6,562 bases of DNA from JBLMZH01 sp050258715 (GTDB lineage Bacteria > Patescibacteriota > Doudnabacteria > UBA920 > O2-02-FULL-48-8), in contig JBLMZH010000053.1 in assembly GCA_050258715.1 (NCBI GenBank), positions 1 to 6,562 on the forward strand. Reading direction: 5' to 3'. This document shows, piece after piece, positions 5,727 to 6,562 of this stretch (its first letter is position 1; every line of letters begins with the position of its first letter). A program made the translations under genes and the position numbers. A model generated the notes under the pieces. The model was given only the letters and a program-made list of their open reading frames with translations. It was not told the origin of the DNA and did no database searches.

Positions 5727-6338
5727 CTATTCAAGCTTACGGATCACGGAAATTACTTTTCCCTGAATGGTCCATTCTTCCCGCGGGTAGATATTCGGGT
5801 ATTCTTCATTCTCAGCTTTCAAAAAATAACTGTTTCCATTTTTTACCAGCCGCTTCACGGTCGCTTCGTCGTGCAAGAGCGCTACCACGATATCGTTTGG
5901 CTTGGCCTCGTTCTGCATCTTGACCAAAACCATATCTTTATCAAGAATGCCGGCGTCCTTCATGCTCATACCCTGAACCTTTAAAAGGAAAGTGTCTTTT
6001 TTGCGGGCCATGGTTAGCGGAAGATTCAGCCAGTCTTCAACTTGCTCCTCGGCCAGCATCGGCATTCCGGCCGTGATTCTTCCCAAAAGCGGAACGGAAA
6101 CCAGGCCCCGGCAAATCGGCTCGCCTTCGCCGTTTAATACTTCGATGCCCCGGGCTTTGCCGGAGATTTTAACGAACCCTTTTTGTTCCAGGCACTTTAA
6201 CAGTTTGGCAACCGCGTTCTTCGATTTTAAACCCAGGGCTTTGCCGATCTCGGAAACGGTCGGGGGCAAGCCATTGGTTTGAACCTCGTCGGTCAGATAG
6301 TTTAAAAGATTTTTTTGCTTGTCGGTGAGATCATCCAT
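5727..6338 (-). CDS. lexA: LexA repressor
   Basis: The SOS-response repressor: it binds operators as a dimer and cleaves itself when RecA filaments form on single-stranded DNA. The 203-residue length is normal. The N-terminal winged-helix domain (1-66) contains LPPTVSEIGKALGLKSKNAVAKLLKCLEQKG (24-54), matching the LexA recognition-helix region. The C-terminal S24 peptidase domain has the cleavage bond Ala90-Gly91 in LLGRITAG, catalytic Ser125 in VQGMSMKD (121-128) and catalytic Lys162 in ATVKRL (159-164), with the closing GKVISVIRK (193-201). All required residues are present, so it should be active. The ATG at 6338 gives the canonical MDDLTDKQ start. No Shine-Dalgarno is present: the 60 bases before it are pyrimidine-rich on the coding strand. 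Autoregulation is suggested by a palindrome in its promoter. Confidence 0.97.
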   Translation of the reverse strand: MDDLTDKQKNLLNYLTDEVQTNGLPPTVSEIGKALGLKSKNAVAKLLKCLEQKGFVKISGKARGIEVLNGEGEPICRGLVSVPLLGRITAGMPMLAEEQVEDWLNLPLTMARKKDTFLLKVQGMSMKDAGILDKDMVLVKMQNEAKPNDIVVALLHDEATVKRLVKNGNSYFLKAENEEYPNIYPREEWTIQGKVISVIRKLE

Positions 6339-6461
6339 AAATGGGAGTAAAAAGGAGTAAAGGGCGAAAGGGATAAATTGGCGAAGGAGGCGGGAAGAAA
6401 TCAGTAATACCCAGGCGGCGGTTGGATACCACCGATTTCTTCCGCATTACCTTCTGAAGAT

Positions 6462-6490
6462 ATGGTATACGAACGTTCACCTGCTGTCAA
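6462..6490 (-). promoter_or_regulatory. lexA promoter candidate with a palindrome in its spacer
   Basis: A perfect TTGACA (6490-6485) and TACCAT (6467-6462, 4 of 6) are 17 bases apart on the minus strand. The spacer holds GAACGTTC (6471-6478), next to GTATAC (6465-6470). A LexA operator is expected here because lexA is usually self-repressed. The motif shares the GAAC/GTTC half-sites of the Bacillus-type SOS box (CGAAC-N4-GTTCG) but without the 4-base gap, so the match is imperfect. The start would be near 6455, giving a leader of about 117 bases. Confidence 0.45.
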
Positions 6491-6562
6491 TATCGAAAGA
6501 ATCAAAAGAAATCCGGGATTTGCTCCCGGATATCCACATTCACAAGCTCTTTATGTCCTTGA
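6462..6562 (+). CDS. Possible divergent gene, N-terminal part only
   Basis: An ATG at 6462 opens a frame that stays open to the window edge for 33 codons. It begins MVYERSPAVNIERIKRN and continues with PGFAPGYPHSQALYVL; I do not recognise it. The same frame is also open upstream of the ATG, back to a TAA at 6405-6407. Composition looks protein-like, and lexA is often next to a divergent gene. Against it: no Shine-Dalgarno, the frame would overlap the lexA -35 and the hairpin at 6511-6531, and an open frame of this length is common by chance. Confidence 0.3.
   Translation, partial: MVYERSPAVNIERIKRNPGFAPGYPHSQALYVL
6496..6531 (-). terminator. Intrinsic terminator candidate upstream of lexA
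   Basis: ATCCGGGA (6531-6524) pairs perfectly with TCCCGGAT (6518-6511) around a 5-base loop, and is followed on the minus strand by the T-rich TTCTTTTGATTCTTT. This would end a minus-strand gene lying to the right of the window. That gene's tail is not certain: possible stops are TAA at 6553-6551, TGA at 6542-6540 (tail KDIKSL), or TGA at 6504-6502 in a frame that reads through the hairpin (tail DIREQIPDFF). On the plus strand no T-run follows, so it would not terminate in that direction. Confidence 0.5.

Noticed and set aside
3583..6338. A natural-transformation island based on ComM/YifB
   Set aside because: No other competence gene (comEC, dprA, pilus assembly) is in the window, and YifB is widespread in bacteria regardless of competence.

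Overview
The gene content suggests a member of the Candidate Phyla Radiation (Patescibacteria, Parcubacteria-like). This is an inference from gene style, not from a marker gene. The signs are small VirB2/TrbC-like two-helix membrane proteins in a tight operon, a solute-binding protein anchored by a membrane helix instead of a lipid, a GalU with a WGDD motif, a stand-alone PUR-domain protein, and almost no recognisable Shine-Dalgarno sequences. TGA is used as a stop in three genes, so the TGA=Gly code of Gracilibacteria/Absconditabacteria does not apply.

Every confidently called gene is on the minus strand, so the transcriptional order runs from right to left. At the right edge (6339-6562) is a 224-base region with a lexA promoter candidate, a palindrome in its spacer, a terminator-like hairpin and a possible divergent gene entering from the left of the edge. 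Next come lexA (5727-6338), an unrecognised 73-residue Cys/His protein (5435-5656), a 76-residue PUR-like nucleic-acid-binding protein (5144-5374) with its own promoter and terminator, the ComM/YifB AAA+ ATPase (3583-5103), and galU (2617-3510) with its own promoter. This half is mostly DNA housekeeping and stress response, plus UDP-glucose synthesis for the cell surface.

The left half (1-2546) is one operon of four genes, each joined to the next by an ATGA stop/start overlap. It starts with a membrane-anchored family-1 solute-binding protein. Next are a single-unit pilin-like protein, a protein with two tandem pilin-like units, and the N-terminus of a third pilin-like protein cut by the window edge. 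No ABC permease or ATPase is visible. Strict translational coupling of a sugar-binding-type protein to pilin-like proteins is the most unusual feature here. It could be a surface or secretion-like assembly that captures a ligand, but that function is inferred only from arrangement.

There is no CRISPR array, insertion sequence, tRNA or rRNA that I can see, and no gene-free stretch above 300 bases.
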